A DNA stretch of 40,918 bases from the NCBI GenBank assembly GCA_903854185.1, contig CAINVP010000055.1, positions 1-40,918 of the forward strand. The letters run 5' to 3'. Positions 7,105 through 17,173 of the stretch are shown one piece after another (within the stretch, counting starts at the first letter, position 1; every line of letters starts with the position of its first letter). Source of the DNA: an uncultured Actinomycetes bacterium (GTDB taxonomy: Bacteria > Actinomycetota > Actinomycetes > Nanopelagicales > Nanopelagicaceae). The notes beneath the pieces are model-generated. The model made no database searches and had not been told where the DNA came from. It saw nothing but the letters and a program-made list of their open reading frames with translations. A program made the translations under genes and the position numbers.

Positions 7105-8059
7105 GAGCTCAGCAGTCGAAGGTCGAGAGATTCGCATTATCGAAATCTCCGAGCCGCATGATCGCGAGCGGGTTGATGCCGCACTTGCAGCAGCGCTCAA
7201 TCTCTCTCGCTCCAGCGTCTCTCACCTGATTGAGGCCGGCGAGGTCCGCCGCAAAGGCAAGGCGCTCGCAAAGTCAGATCGGGTCAATGTTGGTGAGAAG
7301 ATTGAAATTCTGATGCCAGCCGAGAAGGCAGAGCCAGCCCTTACCTCTACGCCGATTGAAGAACTCAAAGTCATTTACAACGATGACCATATTATTGTCA
7401 TTGATAAACCTGCTGGTATCGCAGCGCATCCAAGTCCAGGATGGACTGGTGCAACTGTCATCGGCGCAATTATTGGAGCGGGATATAACGTCTCCACCAG
7501 CGGAGCTGCTGAACGCCAAGGAATTGTTCACCGACTCGATGTAGGCACAACCGGGCTCATGGTCGTCGCCAAGGATGAGAAGTCCTATACAAGTTTAAAG
7601 GACCAATTTAGAGAGCGTACGGTTTCAAAGGTCTATCACGCACTTGCACAGGGACATATGGATCCAGCTGAAGGTACGATCGATGCGCCAATTGATCGCC
7701 ACCCGCGTGAGGATTACCGATTCGCCGTCGTTGCAGATGGAAAGCCGAGCATCACCCATTACAAGGCGCTCGAATATTTCCCAGCCGTTACTCTGCTAGA
7801 GATTGAACTTGAGACCGGAAGAACTCACCAGATTCGCGTCCACTTCTCGGCTCTCCACCACCCCCTCGTTGGCGATCTGACATATGGCGCAGATCCGGCG
7901 TTAGCGCAGAGCCTGAAGATCGCGCGTCCGTGGCTTCATGCGAAGAAGTTGAGCCTGACTCACCCGATTTCGGGCGAGTTGCTGCACTTTGAATCACCAT
8001 ACCCAGCCGACCTGACACGCTCACTCGCTCAGCTAGAAGCCAATAACCATGCAATCTAA
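7097..8059 (+). CDS. rluD: RluD-type 23S rRNA pseudouridine synthase
   Basis: A 320-aa RluA/RluD-family pseudouridine synthase. An N-terminal S4 RNA-binding domain (residues ~20-75, around SRSSVSHLIEAGEVRRKG) is followed by the catalytic domain with the signature HRLDVGTTGLMVVAKD; the catalytic Asp is D148. GRTHQIRVH, the second family motif, is present. RluD modifies helix 69 of 23S rRNA in E. coli; the exact target here is inferred. ATG 7097 has a GGGGAGAG ribosome site and overlaps the lspA stop by 8 nt. In-frame codons further upstream lie inside lspA and are rejected as starts. The lspA-rluD pair is widely conserved. Confidence 0.93.
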   Translation: MSESSAVEGREIRIIEISEPHDRERVDAALAAALNLSRSSVSHLIEAGEVRRKGKALAKSDRVNVGEKIEILMPAEKAEPALTSTPIEELKVIYNDDHIIVIDKPAGIAAHPSPGWTGATVIGAIIGAGYNVSTSGAAERQGIVHRLDVGTTGLMVVAKDEKSYTSLKDQFRERTVSKVYHALAQGHMDPAEGTIDAPIDRHPREDYRFAVVADGKPSITHYKALEYFPAVTLLEIELETGRTHQIRVHFSALHHPLVGDLTYGADPALAQSLKIARPWLHAKKLSLTHPISGELLHFESPYPADLTRSLAQLEANNHAI

Positions 8060-8083
8060 GAAGCAGTAGTACTCTCTCGATTC

Positions 8084-11000
8084 GTGGCTGATTCATCTTT
8101 CGTACATCTTCATGTGCATACCGAGTACTCGATGCTCGATGGAGCTGCACGCGTTAAAGAGCTGGTCGAAGAGGTCGCACGCCAAGAGATGCCCGCAATT
8201 GCAATTACTGATCACGGCAACGTTTTTGGCGCGTACGAGTTTGATAAGCAAGCGAGAAAAGCTGGCGTTAAACCCATTATCGGCATGGAGGCATATGTAG
8301 CCCCTGAGAGTCGGTTTGAGAAGAAGCGTGTGAAGTGGGCCGAAGGCGGAGAAGATGATGTATCCGGCGGTGGCGCCTATACACATATGACTATTTTGGC
8401 CGAGAATAATGTTGGACTTGCCAATCTCTTCCGCCTCTCCTCGCTCGCCTCGCTCGAAGGTTTTTACTACAAAGCACGGATCGACCGGGAACTCATTGCT
8501 AAATATTCAACGGGCATCATTGCAACTACCGGCTGCCCAGGCGGTGAAATCCAAACTCGGTTGCGTATGGGCGCGATGCGTGAGGCAAAAGAAGCAGCGA
8601 GCCAGCTTCGGGATATCTACGGAAAAGAAAATTTTTATCTAGAGTTGATGGATCACGGCATTGAGATTGAGAGCCGAGTTAAGAAAGATCTTGTCAAACT
8701 AGGCAAAGATATGGGAATCCCATTCTTGGCGACGAATGATTTGCACTACACAAAACATGAGGATGCGGCCGCGCATGAGGCCCTGCTCTGCGTGCAATCT
8801 GGCTCTACCCTTGCTGATCCAAAGCGCTTTAAATTTGATACCGACCAGTTCTACGTCAAAAGTGCGCAGCAGATGCGAGAAATCTTTGCTGAGTTTCCTG
8901 AGGCATGCGATAACACCCTCCTCATTGCGGAACGTTGCAATACGACGATGCGCGATCATGAGAATCTGTTGCCGCAGTTCACGGTGCCCAAGGGAGAGAC
9001 AGAGGAGAGTTGGCTCCGCTCGCTCTCCCGCAAGGGCCTTACCGAGAAGATGGGCGGAGTAATTCCAGATGCTCATATGGAGCGGTTGAACTACGAACTC
9101 GACATCATGATCAAGATGGGATTCCCTGGCTACTTTCTTGTGGTTGCGGATTTGTGCGAGCACGCGCGTGAAGTGGGCATTCGGGTCGGTCCGGGACGTG
9201 GCTCTGCCGCTGGCTCGCTGGTTTCGTACGCGCTTGGAATTACTCAAATTGATCCTATTAGACATGGATTACTTTTCGAGCGGTTCTTAAATCCAGAACG
9301 TATCTCGATGCCCGATATTGATCTGGATTTTGATGAGCGCCGACGAAGCGAGATGATTCAATACGCAACCGATAAGTATGGTGAAGATCGAGTTGCCCAG
9401 ATTATTACTTATAGCAATATTAAATCAAAGGCTGCGATTAAGGATTCAACTCGAGTCCTTGGTTATCCCTATGCGATTGGCGACAAGATTACTAAGGCCC
9501 TTCCACCGACAGTTATGGGTAAAGATATCTCGCTCGCTGGTGTCTTTAATCCCAACGATGACCGCTATGAAGAAGCCCAGGAATTTCGCACGCTCTATGA
9601 AACAGATCCGGACGCGCAACGTATCGTTGATACCGCTCGAGGGCTTGAGGGACTTAAGCGTCAGTGGGGAGTTCACGCAGCCGGAGTTATCTTAAGTAAA
9701 TATCCGTTGCTGGAAGTTGTACCAATTCAGCGCCGTGAAGCTGATGGCGCGATTATTACGCAATGGGATATGGGTGCCTGCGAGAGCATCGGCCTACTCA
9801 AGATGGATTTCCTCGGACTTCGAAATCTCTCTGTTCTTGACGACGCCCTTCTTAATATTCAAGCTAACCTGGGCGTTACAGTCACGCTAGAAGATCTTGA
9901 GTTGAGTGATAAGAAGACTTTCGAATTACTCGGTCGCGGAGATACGCTCGGCGTATTTCAGCTCGATGGTGGCCCGATGCGTTCACTTTTGCGTCAGATG
10001 ATTCCTGACTCATTCGAAGATATCTCTGCAGTTATTGCGCTGTATCGCCCAGGGCCAATGGGCGTGGATGCGCACACGGATTATGCCGACCGCAAAAATA
10101 AGCGACAGAAGGTGGAGCCAATCCATCCTGAGCTCTCCGAACCCCTTCAGGAGATTCTGGGCGATACCTACGGTCTGATTGTCTACCAGGAACAAGTCAT
10201 GGCAATTGCTCAGAAGGTCGCCGGCTTCTCACTCGGCCGTGCTGATCTTCTCCGCAAAGCCATGGGTAAGAAGCAAAAGGAGATCCTGGATAAGGAGTAT
10301 GTCTCCTTCGAGCAAGGCATGAAGTCGAACGGCTTCTCCGATGAAGCTATCAAAAAACTCTGGGATACCTTGCTCCCATTTGCCGATTACGCATTTAACC
10401 GGGCACATAGCGCTGGCTATGGCGTTGTCTCCTTCTGGACCGCTTATCTCAAAGCAAATTATCCGACTGAATATATGGCAGCGCTTCTTACAAGTGTTCG
10501 CGACGATAAGGATAAGAGTGCGCTCTATCTCAACGAATGTCGTCGCATGGGTATTTCAGTACTTCCACCTGATGTGAATGCATCGGAGTCGAATTACCGC
10601 CCCATCGGGAAAGATATTCGCTTCGGCATGAGCGCAATCCGAAACGTTGGCGAGAATGTGACTCACTCCATCGTTGAGAGCAGAAAGGTGAAGGGCGCTT
10701 ACACCTCCTTCTTTGATTTCTTAGCGAAGGTCGATCAACAAGCGTGCAATAAGAAGACCGTGGAAGCGCTAATTAAAGCTGGCGCATTCGACTCTCTTGG
10801 GCATAGCCGCAGGGGTCTGATGAACATTTATTTAGAAGCAATTGATGTTGCAAACGAGGCTCGTCGAGCTGAAGAGATTGGTCAGTTCGATCTCTTCGGT
10901 GATGCGCCAGCTCCGACGGACCCAACTCAATCAACGTCGGGGATGTCCGTGCCTGCCCTTGAATGGGATAAGTCGACGCTCCTGTCATATGAGCGCGAAA

Positions 11001-11599
11001 TGCTTGGTCTCTATGTCTCCGACCATCCGCTACTTGGAGTTGAGCATATTCTCCGATCTCATGTAGATATGCCGATCAGTCAGTTAGCAGATGAGTCACT
11101 TGCGCAAGAGACAACCGTAACTATAGGTGGACTCATTACTGGCGTGCAGCGCAAAGTTGCCAAGAATGGAAATGCTTGGGCAATTGTTACAGTGGAAGAT
11201 TTGGAGGGCGCGGTCGAAGCGCTCTTCTTTGCAAAGACCTATACAACACATGCCTTGAACTTGGTCGAAGATCGAGTCGTAGTCATTCGCGGTCGTCTTG
11301 ATAAGAGAGAAGAGAATCTCCGATTCACTGCGTTAGATATGACGATGCCAGATATTTCCGCAGCGCCGACCGGCCCGCTTCTCATCACAATCGAGGCTAG
11401 CCGGGTTACACCACCGCTGGTGGAGCGAATGAAAGAAGTGCTTCGTAGTCACCCAGGAGCACGTGAAGTCCATCTGAAGTTAGAGGATGAGAAGGGGGGA
11501 GTGGTCATGAAGCTTGATTCCGCACTGATGGTCACCGCCTCACCGAGCCTCTCCGCCGACCTTAAGCAACTACTTGGGGCATCCTGTCTCATTAATTAA
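8084..11599 (+). CDS. dnaE: DNA polymerase III alpha subunit (DnaE1)
   Basis: A 1171-aa replicative C-family polymerase. The PHP domain starts immediately (FVHLHVHTEYSMLDG), and in actinobacterial DnaE1 this domain can supply proofreading. The polymerase palm has GPGRGSAAGSLVSYALGI and PDIDLDFDERRR with catalytic D411, D413 and D415. FNRAHSAGYG marks the thumb/finger region, a helix-hairpin-helix region follows, and an OB-fold lies near residues ~1000-1080 (VTIGGLITGVQRKV). The start is GTG 8084, as the family begins MxDSFVHLHVHTEYS; no obvious SD is present. The gap to rluD is 24 nt. The stop is 37 nt before hisD. Confidence 0.97.
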   Translation: MADSSFVHLHVHTEYSMLDGAARVKELVEEVARQEMPAIAITDHGNVFGAYEFDKQARKAGVKPIIGMEAYVAPESRFEKKRVKWAEGGEDDVSGGGAYTHMTILAENNVGLANLFRLSSLASLEGFYYKARIDRELIAKYSTGIIATTGCPGGEIQTRLRMGAMREAKEAASQLRDIYGKENFYLELMDHGIEIESRVKKDLVKLGKDMGIPFLATNDLHYTKHEDAAAHEALLCVQSGSTLADPKRFKFDTDQFYVKSAQQMREIFAEFPEACDNTLLIAERCNTTMRDHENLLPQFTVPKGETEESWLRSLSRKGLTEKMGGVIPDAHMERLNYELDIMIKMGFPGYFLVVADLCEHAREVGIRVGPGRGSAAGSLVSYALGITQIDPIRHGLLFERFLNPERISMPDIDLDFDERRRSEMIQYATDKYGEDRVAQIITYSNIKSKAAIKDSTRVLGYPYAIGDKITKALPPTVMGKDISLAGVFNPNDDRYEEAQEFRTLYETDPDAQRIVDTARGLEGLKRQWGVHAAGVILSKYPLLEVVPIQRREADGAIITQWDMGACESIGLLKMDFLGLRNLSVLDDALLNIQANLGVTVTLEDLELSDKKTFELLGRGDTLGVFQLDGGPMRSLLRQMIPDSFEDISAVIALYRPGPMGVDAHTDYADRKNKRQKVEPIHPELSEPLQEILGDTYGLIVYQEQVMAIAQKVAGFSLGRADLLRKAMGKKQKEILDKEYVSFEQGMKSNGFSDEAIKKLWDTLLPFADYAFNRAHSAGYGVVSFWTAYLKANYPTEYMAALLTSVRDDKDKSALYLNECRRMGISVLPPDVNASESNYRPIGKDIRFGMSAIRNVGENVTHSIVESRKVKGAYTSFFDFLAKVDQQACNKKTVEALIKAGAFDSLGHSRRGLMNIYLEAIDVANEARRAEEIGQFDLFGDAPAPTDPTQSTSGMSVPALEWDKSTLLSYEREMLGLYVSDHPLLGVEHILRSHVDMPISQLADESLAQETTVTIGGLITGVQRKVAKNGNAWAIVTVEDLEGAVEALFFAKTYTTHALNLVEDRVVVIRGRLDKREENLRFTALDMTMPDISAAPTGPLLITIEASRVTPPLVERMKEVLRSHPGAREVHLKLEDEKGGVVMKLDSALMVTASPSLSADLKQLLGASCLIN

Positions 11600-11600
11600 G

Positions 11601-11636
11601 GTGAATTCGCTCGCTCGCCCAAAGTAGAATTGCAGA
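11601..11636 (+). promoter_or_regulatory. Promoter for leaderless hisD / his-trp superoperon
   Basis: TAGAAT at 11625-11630 is a near-consensus -10 box, followed by six bases and the GTG start at 11637. A weak -35-like GTGAAT lies at 11601-11606 with an 18-bp spacer. Transcription would start at or within a base of the GTG, so the mRNA would have no leader. The absence of an SD fits this. Confidence 0.6.
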
Positions 11637-12971
11637 GTGAATCCAGGGACGCAGGTAATCAGGAGAGTCGATCTCCGCGGTCAAACTCTGACTAAGAGCG
11701 CGTATCAGCGCCTTCTACCGCGGGCAGATATGGATATCGATGCCGCACTTATTGCCATCGCTCCGATCTTGGAACAAGTGAAGAATGGCGATGCCGACAC
11801 GTTAATTGCCTTAGGCGAAAAATTCGATGGCGTAGCGCCGGAGCAGATTCGCGTTCCACGTGAAAAGTTGAGCGATGCCCTTGACCACCTAGACCCCGAT
11901 ATTCGAAGTGCACTGGAAGAGGCAATTCGCCGCATCAAGAAAGGGCATGCAGATCAAGCGCGCCACACAACGAAGACTTCCGTTGTGAATGGAGGAGTTG
12001 TTGAGCAGCGCTGGATTCCGGTAGACCGCGTTGGCCTCTATGTTCCTGGCGGTAAGGCCGTCTATCCCAGCTCGGTCATTATGAATGTTGTCCCGGCGCA
12101 GATTGCACAGGTAGGAAGCATCGCCGTTGCCTCACCTCCGCAGAGAGAGTTTGGCGGGTATCCCCATCCAACGATTCTCGCAGCATGCGAACTACTGGGT
12201 GTCGATGAGGTCTACGCAGTCGGTGGAGCTCAAGCGGTTGCGATGTTCGCTTATGGCGTTCAAGGTGTCTGCGAGCGTGCGGATATGGTGACCGGCCCAG
12301 GAAATATTTATGTCGCGGCCGCGAAGCGTGCACTCCGTGGATTAATTGGTATCGATTCTGAGGCTGGACCAACTGAAATTGCAATTCTTGCTGACCACAC
12401 GGCTATCGCCTCTGAAGTTGCAGCCGATTTAATAAGCCAAGCCGAACACGACACGATTGCTGCCGCAATTCTCGTCACACCATCCGAAACCCTCATAGCG
12501 GAAGTGGAGCAAGAGCTCTCGCATCGAGTTGCCAGCACAAAGCACCGAGAGCGGATCGAAGTAGCGCTCGCTGGCGTCCAATCCGCACTTGTTCTAGTTG
12601 ACTCCATTGATCAGGGCTTAGATGTTGTGAACGCATACGCGGCCGAGCACTTAGAGCTCATCTTTGAGGGAGCTGCTCAACGATCGGCAGAGATCCGAAA
12701 TGCTGGTGCAGTTTTTGTAGGACGATTCTCCCCGGTCTCACTTGGTGATTACTCTGCCGGTTCAAACCATGTCTTGCCTACCGGCGGCTGCGCCTGCCAC
12801 TCAAGTGGTCTCTCAGTCCAGAGTTTTCTCAAAGGCGTAACCTTTATCGAATACAATCAGAGCGCATTTGTAGATATTGCAAAGAATGTAATCACCTTGG
12901 CAAATGCAGAAGATCTTCCTGCCCATGGTGAGGCGATTGCTGCGCGGTTGGATTCCCTCAATGGTCGATAA
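11637..12971 (+). CDS. hisD: Histidinol dehydrogenase
   Basis: A 444-aa zinc-dependent enzyme for the last two oxidations of His synthesis (histidinol to His). Family features are present: [38 protein letters not shown], the Zn and catalytic segment QAEHD, then [16 protein letters not shown] followed by CACHSSGL, and a C-terminal HGEAIAAR His. The start is GTG 11637, placed by the family N-terminus (IRRVDLRG) and by the -10 box 6 nt upstream. It heads a run of eleven genes with almost no gaps. hisC starts 11 nt inside its 3' end. Confidence 0.97.
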   Translation: MNPGTQVIRRVDLRGQTLTKSAYQRLLPRADMDIDAALIAIAPILEQVKNGDADTLIALGEKFDGVAPEQIRVPREKLSDALDHLDPDIRSALEEAIRRIKKGHADQARHTTKTSVVNGGVVEQRWIPVDRVGLYVPGGKAVYPSSVIMNVVPAQIAQVGSIAVASPPQREFGGYPHPTILAACELLGVDEVYAVGGAQAVAMFAYGVQGVCERADMVTGPGNIYVAAAKRALRGLIGIDSEAGPTEIAILADHTAIASEVAADLISQAEHDTIAAAILVTPSETLIAEVEQELSHRVASTKHRERIEVALAGVQSALVLVDSIDQGLDVVNAYAAEHLELIFEGAAQRSAEIRNAGAVFVGRFSPVSLGDYSAGSNHVLPTGGCACHSSGLSVQSFLKGVTFIEYNQSAFVDIAKNVITLANAEDLPAHGEAIAARLDSLNGR

Positions 12972-14082
12972 CGCTTGGCCAAGCTGGCTTCCGCTGCGCG
13001 AAGATTTGTGCGCGCTCACACCCTATGGCGCGCCTCAGATTCACGATGTGATTCAGTTAAATACGAACGAAAATCCATACCCACTACCAACCGAAGTTGC
13101 TGCCGCGATAGTGGAAGAAATCGCTCAGGTAGTGAAGAATCTCAATAGGTATCCAGATCGAGATGCCATCGAGCTTCGTACGAAACTTGCCTCGTATATC
13201 AACGCGCAATCTGGGACTGCATTTGGCGTCAAGAATATCTGGGCAGCAAATGGCAGCAACGAGATTATTCAAACCCTGATGCTTGCTTGCGGGGGAGCTG
13301 GGCGCACCGCACTCGGCTTCACGCCCTCCTATTCGGTTCATCCGCTTATTGCTAAAACGACTGGAACAGCGTGGGAGTCTGGTCTTCGCGAGGAAGATTT
13401 CTCGTTAGATATTGGCCGAGCCATCAACGAGATATCGCGGATTCGTCCATCTCTGGTCTTTCTCACAACGCCAAATAACCCAACGGGTACGAGCACAGCG
13501 CTCAGAGATATTCGAGAGATTGCACGTGTGTGTGGCGAGATTGAGGCGCTCTTGGTCGTCGATGAGGCCTACGCAGAGTTCTCATCAGAGAGTTCGGCGG
13601 TTACCCTCATCTCAGAGTTCCCACATGTCGTTGTGAGTCGAACCATGAGCAAGGCCTTCGCCTTTGCGGGAGCGAGAGTTGGTTACTTAGTAGCTTCTGA
13701 GCCTGCTATTGAGGCGATGCTCGTGACCCGGCTTCCGTACCATCTAAGCGCGCTCACTCAGGCGGCTGCATCTGTTGCCGTAGACTTTGCCGCCACACTG
13801 CAAAGTGAGATCAACCTGCTCATCGGCGAGCGGGAGAGGGTTGCAGCGGCTCTTACCTCGTATGGGTATCGCCCAGTGCCATCAGCTTCAAATTTCATTC
13901 TCTTCGCGCTTCCTCATAGCTCAACAATGAGTTCGGCACAGGCTTGGACGTACTTTCTCGAAAGAGGAGTTCTCATCAGAGATGTGGGGTTAGAGGGCTT
14001 CCTTCGAGTGACCATAGGGACAAAGGACGAGAATGCGGCTTTCTTAACGGTCGCAGCGGAGTGTGCAGCAACTACAAAATAA
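12961..14082 (+). CDS. hisC: Histidinol-phosphate aminotransferase
   Basis: A 373-aa class I/II PLP aminotransferase converting imidazole-acetol phosphate plus Glu to histidinol phosphate. The family markers are [10 protein letters not shown] near residue 40, [20 protein letters not shown], and the Schiff-base lysine K231 in [16 protein letters not shown]. Arginine motifs for substrate binding are near the C-terminus (GFLRVTIGT). ATG 12961 (MVDNAWPSW) is chosen because the N-terminus matches family length; an earlier in-frame ATG at 12904 lies deep in hisD. It overlaps hisD by 11 nt. A 74-nt gap follows before hisB, the largest gap inside the superoperon. Confidence 0.95.
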   Translation: MVDNAWPSWLPLREDLCALTPYGAPQIHDVIQLNTNENPYPLPTEVAAAIVEEIAQVVKNLNRYPDRDAIELRTKLASYINAQSGTAFGVKNIWAANGSNEIIQTLMLACGGAGRTALGFTPSYSVHPLIAKTTGTAWESGLREEDFSLDIGRAINEISRIRPSLVFLTTPNNPTGTSTALRDIREIARVCGEIEALLVVDEAYAEFSSESSAVTLISEFPHVVVSRTMSKAFAFAGARVGYLVASEPAIEAMLVTRLPYHLSALTQAAASVAVDFAATLQSEINLLIGERERVAAALTSYGYRPVPSASNFILFALPHSSTMSSAQAWTYFLERGVLIRDVGLEGFLRVTIGTKDENAAFLTVAAECAATTK

Positions 14083-14156
14083 TTTGTAGGTAGGTAGATT
14101 GAAAGTTGATTGAAGATTGGTTCCGAAAGTTATTCCGTCAAGAATGGGGAGTGAAG
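14083..14156 (+). promoter_or_regulatory. hisC-hisB intergenic stretch with strong ribosome binding site
   Basis: This 74-nt gap is the only real spacer in the his-trp run. It contains a GTAGGTAGGTAG triplication (about 14087-14098) and ends with GGGGAG at 14146-14151, 5 nt before the hisB ATG, one of the best SD sites in the window. No clear terminator or -10 box is seen. The SD decides the hisB start at 14157 over upstream in-frame TTG and GTG codons. Confidence 0.6.
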
Positions 14157-14747
14157 ATGTCAGCTCGTAGCGCAAAGGTGGCTCGCAAGACGAAAGAATC
14201 AGAAGTCAGCGTTCACCTTGTACTCGACGGTTCCGGCACTATCGATATCGATACCGGTGTTCCGTTCTTTGATCACATGCTCTCTCAGTTGGGTAAACAT
14301 GCTGGCTTTGATCTGACGGTAAAGACAGTCGGAGATATCGATGTCGATTCTCACCATACTGTTGAAGATACTTCACTTGCCTTCGGCCAAGCGTTGCGCG
14401 AGGCGTTAGGCGATAAGGCTGGAATCCGCCGATTTGGTGATGCAATGGTCCCACTCGATGAAGTCCTCGTACAAGCGGCGGTAGATCTCTCGGGTCGCCC
14501 ATATCTTGTCCATCGCCAACCAGAAATTGTGGAATTGATTGGTACTTTTGATACCACCCTTGGCCGTCATATCTGGGAGTCAATCGTCGCCGAGGCACGA
14601 ATCGCGCTACATGTGCGAGTGCTGGAAGGTCGCAATGCTCACCACGTCTTTGAGGCACAGTTCAAGGCAGTTGCCCGCGCACTTCGTGATGCGGTCGCAC
14701 TCGATGCACGGATAACGGGAATTCCATCAACTAAGGGCACTCTTTGA
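14157..14747 (+). CDS. hisB: Imidazoleglycerol-phosphate dehydratase
   Basis: A 196-aa monofunctional HisB (no phosphatase domain), which dehydrates IGP to imidazole-acetol phosphate. Duplicated metal-binding motifs are seen: [42 protein letters not shown], and [22 protein letters not shown]. These His/Glu residues bind the two Mn ions. The start at ATG 14157 follows GGGGAG. The stop TGA overlaps the TTG start of hisH by 4 nt (TTGA). Histidinol-phosphate phosphatase must therefore be encoded elsewhere, as in other Actinobacteria (HisN type). Confidence 0.97.
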   Translation: MSARSAKVARKTKESEVSVHLVLDGSGTIDIDTGVPFFDHMLSQLGKHAGFDLTVKTVGDIDVDSHHTVEDTSLAFGQALREALGDKAGIRRFGDAMVPLDEVLVQAAVDLSGRPYLVHRQPEIVELIGTFDTTLGRHIWESIVAEARIALHVRVLEGRNAHHVFEAQFKAVARALRDAVALDARITGIPSTKGTL

Positions 14748-15340
14748 TCGCAATTCTTGATTACGGTTCCGGGAACCTCCGCTCTGCCGAGCGCGCCTTT
14801 GCGGCTGCCGGCGTTGATGTTCGCGTTACTTCGGATTCATCAGTTGCGATTGCAGCCGACGGACTCGTGGTGCCTGGAGTAGGTGCATACGCTGCCTGCA
14901 TGAGCCAACTTAGCTCCATCGACGGGACGCGAATCATTCAAGAGCGCCTTCAGGCTGGAAAGAAGATTTTAGGGATATGTGTTGGAATGCAGATTCTCTT
15001 TGATGAAGGTACAGAGAAGAAATCAACACCTGGTCTTGCTCTTCTGCCGGGACGTGTTTCCCCAATCGAAAACCGAATTCTTCCTCACATCGGTTGGAAT
15101 ACCGTCAGCGCGGGAGCAGGTTCACAACTTTTCCGTGGCTTAGATGGAGAGTCGTTCTATTTCGTCCACTCTTTCGCTGCTCACACACCAGTTCCTAACG
15201 CCATTAATAGCATTACAGAGTATGAAGATCGTTTCCTTTCCGCAGTCGAGAGTGAACTGATTAGTGCAACGCAATTTCATCCCGAGAAGAGCGGGGATGC
15301 AGGAGCTCGATTGATAAGAAATTGGGTGGAGTCGCTATGA
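14744..15340 (+). CDS. hisH: Imidazole glycerol phosphate synthase, glutaminase subunit HisH
   Basis: A 198-aa class I glutamine amidotransferase that supplies ammonia to HisF. The nucleophile C79 is in [15 protein letters not shown]; the catalytic His and Glu are in [21 protein letters not shown] forms the usual N-terminus. The start is a TTG overlapping the hisB stop; [11 protein letters not shown] matches the family start, and no better codon is available. ATGA overlap with priA at the 3' end implies coupled translation. Its partner hisF is two genes downstream. Confidence 0.96.
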   Translation: MIAILDYGSGNLRSAERAFAAAGVDVRVTSDSSVAIAADGLVVPGVGAYAACMSQLSSIDGTRIIQERLQAGKKILGICVGMQILFDEGTEKKSTPGLALLPGRVSPIENRILPHIGWNTVSAGAGSQLFRGLDGESFYFVHSFAAHTPVPNAINSITEYEDRFLSAVESELISATQFHPEKSGDAGARLIRNWVESL

Positions 15341-16059
15341 ATAAATTAGAGTTGCTACCAGCGATTGATGTGAAGGCTGGGCGTGCCGTACGGTTGGTAC
15401 AGGGTGAATTAGCGCAAGAGACTCAATACGGAAACCCACGGGACGTTGCGCAAGAGTTTCTCCGCGCGGGTGCCGAGTGGATTCATCTCGTTGATCTTGA
15501 TGCCGCCTTTGGTCTTGGTAGCAACGCTGATCTACTTGCCGAGGTGATCGCCAGCGTAGATCTTCGGGTCGAGCTCTCAGGTGGAATTCGTGATGATGAA
15601 TCACTTCGACGCGCACTTGCTACCGGTTGTGAACGAGTAAATCTTGGAACGGCAGCGCTGGAAAACCCAGAGTGGACTGCACAAGTCATTTCAGAGTTTG
15701 GTCCTCGAATTGCGGTGGGGCTGGATGTGCGTGGGCATACGCTCGCTGCTCGAGGTTGGACTAAAGCGGGTGGCGAACTCTTTGAAACCATGGAGAGACT
15801 CGATAGGGATGGTTGTGCGAGATACATCGTTACTGATGTGACAAAAGATGGAACTCTCATGGGACCGAACGTAGAACTGTTGCGCGAGGTCTGTGCGGCG
15901 ACGAAGAGCCCAGTCGTTGCCTCCGGTGGAATTGCCACGCTTGAAGATTTGCGGACCTTGAAATCGCTAACATCGATTGGCATTGAAGGGGCGATTACCG
16001 GCAAGGCCTTGTATGCCGGAGCATTTACTCTGGAAGAAGCCCTTGAGGTCTGTAACTAA
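15337..16059 (+). CDS. priA: Bifunctional HisA/TrpF isomerase PriA
   Basis: A 240-aa (beta-alpha)8 barrel. The N-terminal catalytic Asp is in [19 protein letters not shown] and the second is in [14 protein letters not shown]. Phosphate-binding loops are [12 protein letters not shown] with [14 protein letters not shown], and [12 protein letters not shown] with [12 protein letters not shown]. The sequence is much closer to actinobacterial PriA than to HisA, from memory of the M. tuberculosis protein ([18 protein letters not shown], [13 protein letters not shown]). PriA catalyses both the HisA step (ProFAR isomerisation) and the TrpF step (PRA isomerisation). No trpF is present in the adjoining trp cluster, which supports dual function. 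ATG 15337 overlaps hisH by 4 nt; a TTG 15 nt upstream is rejected. Confidence 0.93.
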   Translation: MNKLELLPAIDVKAGRAVRLVQGELAQETQYGNPRDVAQEFLRAGAEWIHLVDLDAAFGLGSNADLLAEVIASVDLRVELSGGIRDDESLRRALATGCERVNLGTAALENPEWTAQVISEFGPRIAVGLDVRGHTLAARGWTKAGGELFETMERLDRDGCARYIVTDVTKDGTLMGPNVELLREVCAATKSPVVASGGIATLEDLRTLKSLTSIGIEGAITGKALYAGAFTLEEALEVCN

Positions 16060-16829
16060 TGCTTGCGAAACGAATAATCCCTTGCCTTGATGTTGCTGGC
16101 GGCAGAGTAGTAAAGGGTGTCAATTTCAAGAATCTCGTTGATGCTGGCGATCCCGTGGAGTTAGCAAAGTTGTATGGCGCAGCCGGAGCTGATGAGCTCA
16201 CCTTTCTCGATATCTCTGCCTCTGTTGAAGATCGAAAGACAACGCTCGATGTGGTGAGTAGAACTGCTGAGCAGGTTTTTATTCCGCTTACGGTCGGCGG
16301 CGGAATCAAGAGCGCCGATGATGTGAATCAGCTCCTTCGCGCAGGTGCAGATAAGGTCTCAGTAAATACTGCCGCGATTCTTCGACCAGAGCTTATTAAC
16401 GAAATCTCCGATCGCTTTGGCAATCAGGTGCTTGTTCTCTCAGTAGATGCGCGGCGCGGTGATACACCCTCAGGATTTGAAGTGACTACCCATGGGGGCC
16501 GAGAAGGAACGGGAAGAGATGCGCTAGATTGGATTGAGGAGGGCATCGAACGGGGAATCGGTGAGATTCTACTTAACTCTATGGATGCCGATGGCACCCG
16601 AGATGGTTATGACCTAGAGATGACTGTTCGAGTGAAGGCAATTTCATCAGTGCCAGTAATTGCTAGCGGGGGAGCGGGCACTTTGGAAGATTTTGCTCAC
16701 GCCCTTGAGGCTGGCGCCGATGCTCTATTGGCCGCCTCCGTCTTTCATTTCCAAACATTTACCATTGCAGAAGTGAAAGAATTCCTCATCGGACATGGAT
16801 ATCCAATTCGCCAAGTACAGGGGGTCTAG
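16059..16829 (+). CDS. hisF: Imidazole glycerol phosphate synthase, cyclase subunit HisF
   Basis: A 256-aa (beta-alpha)8 barrel that closes the imidazole ring using ammonia from HisH, yielding IGP and AICAR. The catalytic Asps are D11 in [16 protein letters not shown] and the Asp in VLSVDARRG near residue 130. Phosphate-binding loops are [10 protein letters not shown] and [11 protein letters not shown]. The start ATG shares its A with the priA stop (TAATG). The length is typical. hisI follows after 2 nt. Confidence 0.97.
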   Translation: MLAKRIIPCLDVAGGRVVKGVNFKNLVDAGDPVELAKLYGAAGADELTFLDISASVEDRKTTLDVVSRTAEQVFIPLTVGGGIKSADDVNQLLRAGADKVSVNTAAILRPELINEISDRFGNQVLVLSVDARRGDTPSGFEVTTHGGREGTGRDALDWIEEGIERGIGEILLNSMDADGTRDGYDLEMTVRVKAISSVPVIASGGAGTLEDFAHALEAGADALLAASVFHFQTFTIAEVKEFLIGHGYPIRQVQGV

Positions 16830-16831
16830 AT

Positions 16832-17173
16832 ATGGCTACATTTGTTATCCCTGCAGAGGTTCAGAGCCACTTCGATAAGTCAGAACTTGTGGCTGCAATA
16901 GCGCAGGATGTGCAGAGTTCGGAAGTGCTGATGCTCGCCTGGATGAATCGCGAAGCCCTGGAGCTCACCTTGAGAACTGGCGAAGTTACATACTGGAGCC
17001 GCTCGCGCAATCAACTGTGGCGCAAGGGTGCGACTTCAGGAAATACCCAAAGATTGCACTCAATCTCGTATGACTGCGATGGCGATGCGTTGCTGCTTAA
17101 AGTGGAACAGGTTGGCGCTGCTTGCCACACGGGTGAACGTTCCTGCTTCTTTCGAGCGATTGAAATTGCCTGA
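16832..17173 (+). CDS. hisI: Phosphoribosyl-AMP cyclohydrolase
   Basis: A 113-aa monofunctional PRA-CH (no HisE fusion). Conserved [17 protein letters not shown] is followed by the Mg-binding [10 protein letters not shown] and the zinc Cys residues in [13 protein letters not shown]. It hydrolyses the adenine ring of PR-AMP. HisE (PR-ATP pyrophosphatase) and HisG are not in the window. The TGA stop shares one base with the trpE ATG (TGATG), so the His and Trp parts of the operon are directly joined. Confidence 0.96.
   Translation: MATFVIPAEVQSHFDKSELVAAIAQDVQSSEVLMLAWMNREALELTLRTGEVTYWSRSRNQLWRKGATSGNTQRLHSISYDCDGDALLLKVEQVGAACHTGERSCFFRAIEIA

Noticed and set aside
14087-14098. GTAGGTAGGTAG triplication as a regulatory repeat
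   Set aside because: Too short and alone; noted in the hisC-hisB gap only.
14106-14156. Upstream TTG/GTG starts for hisB
   Set aside because: The extension has no family match; ATG 14157 has GGGGAG at the right distance.
15483-16004. 173-aa Ser/Pro-rich minus-strand frame under priA
   Set aside because: Shadow frame of a strongly conserved gene with composition typical of antisense translation.
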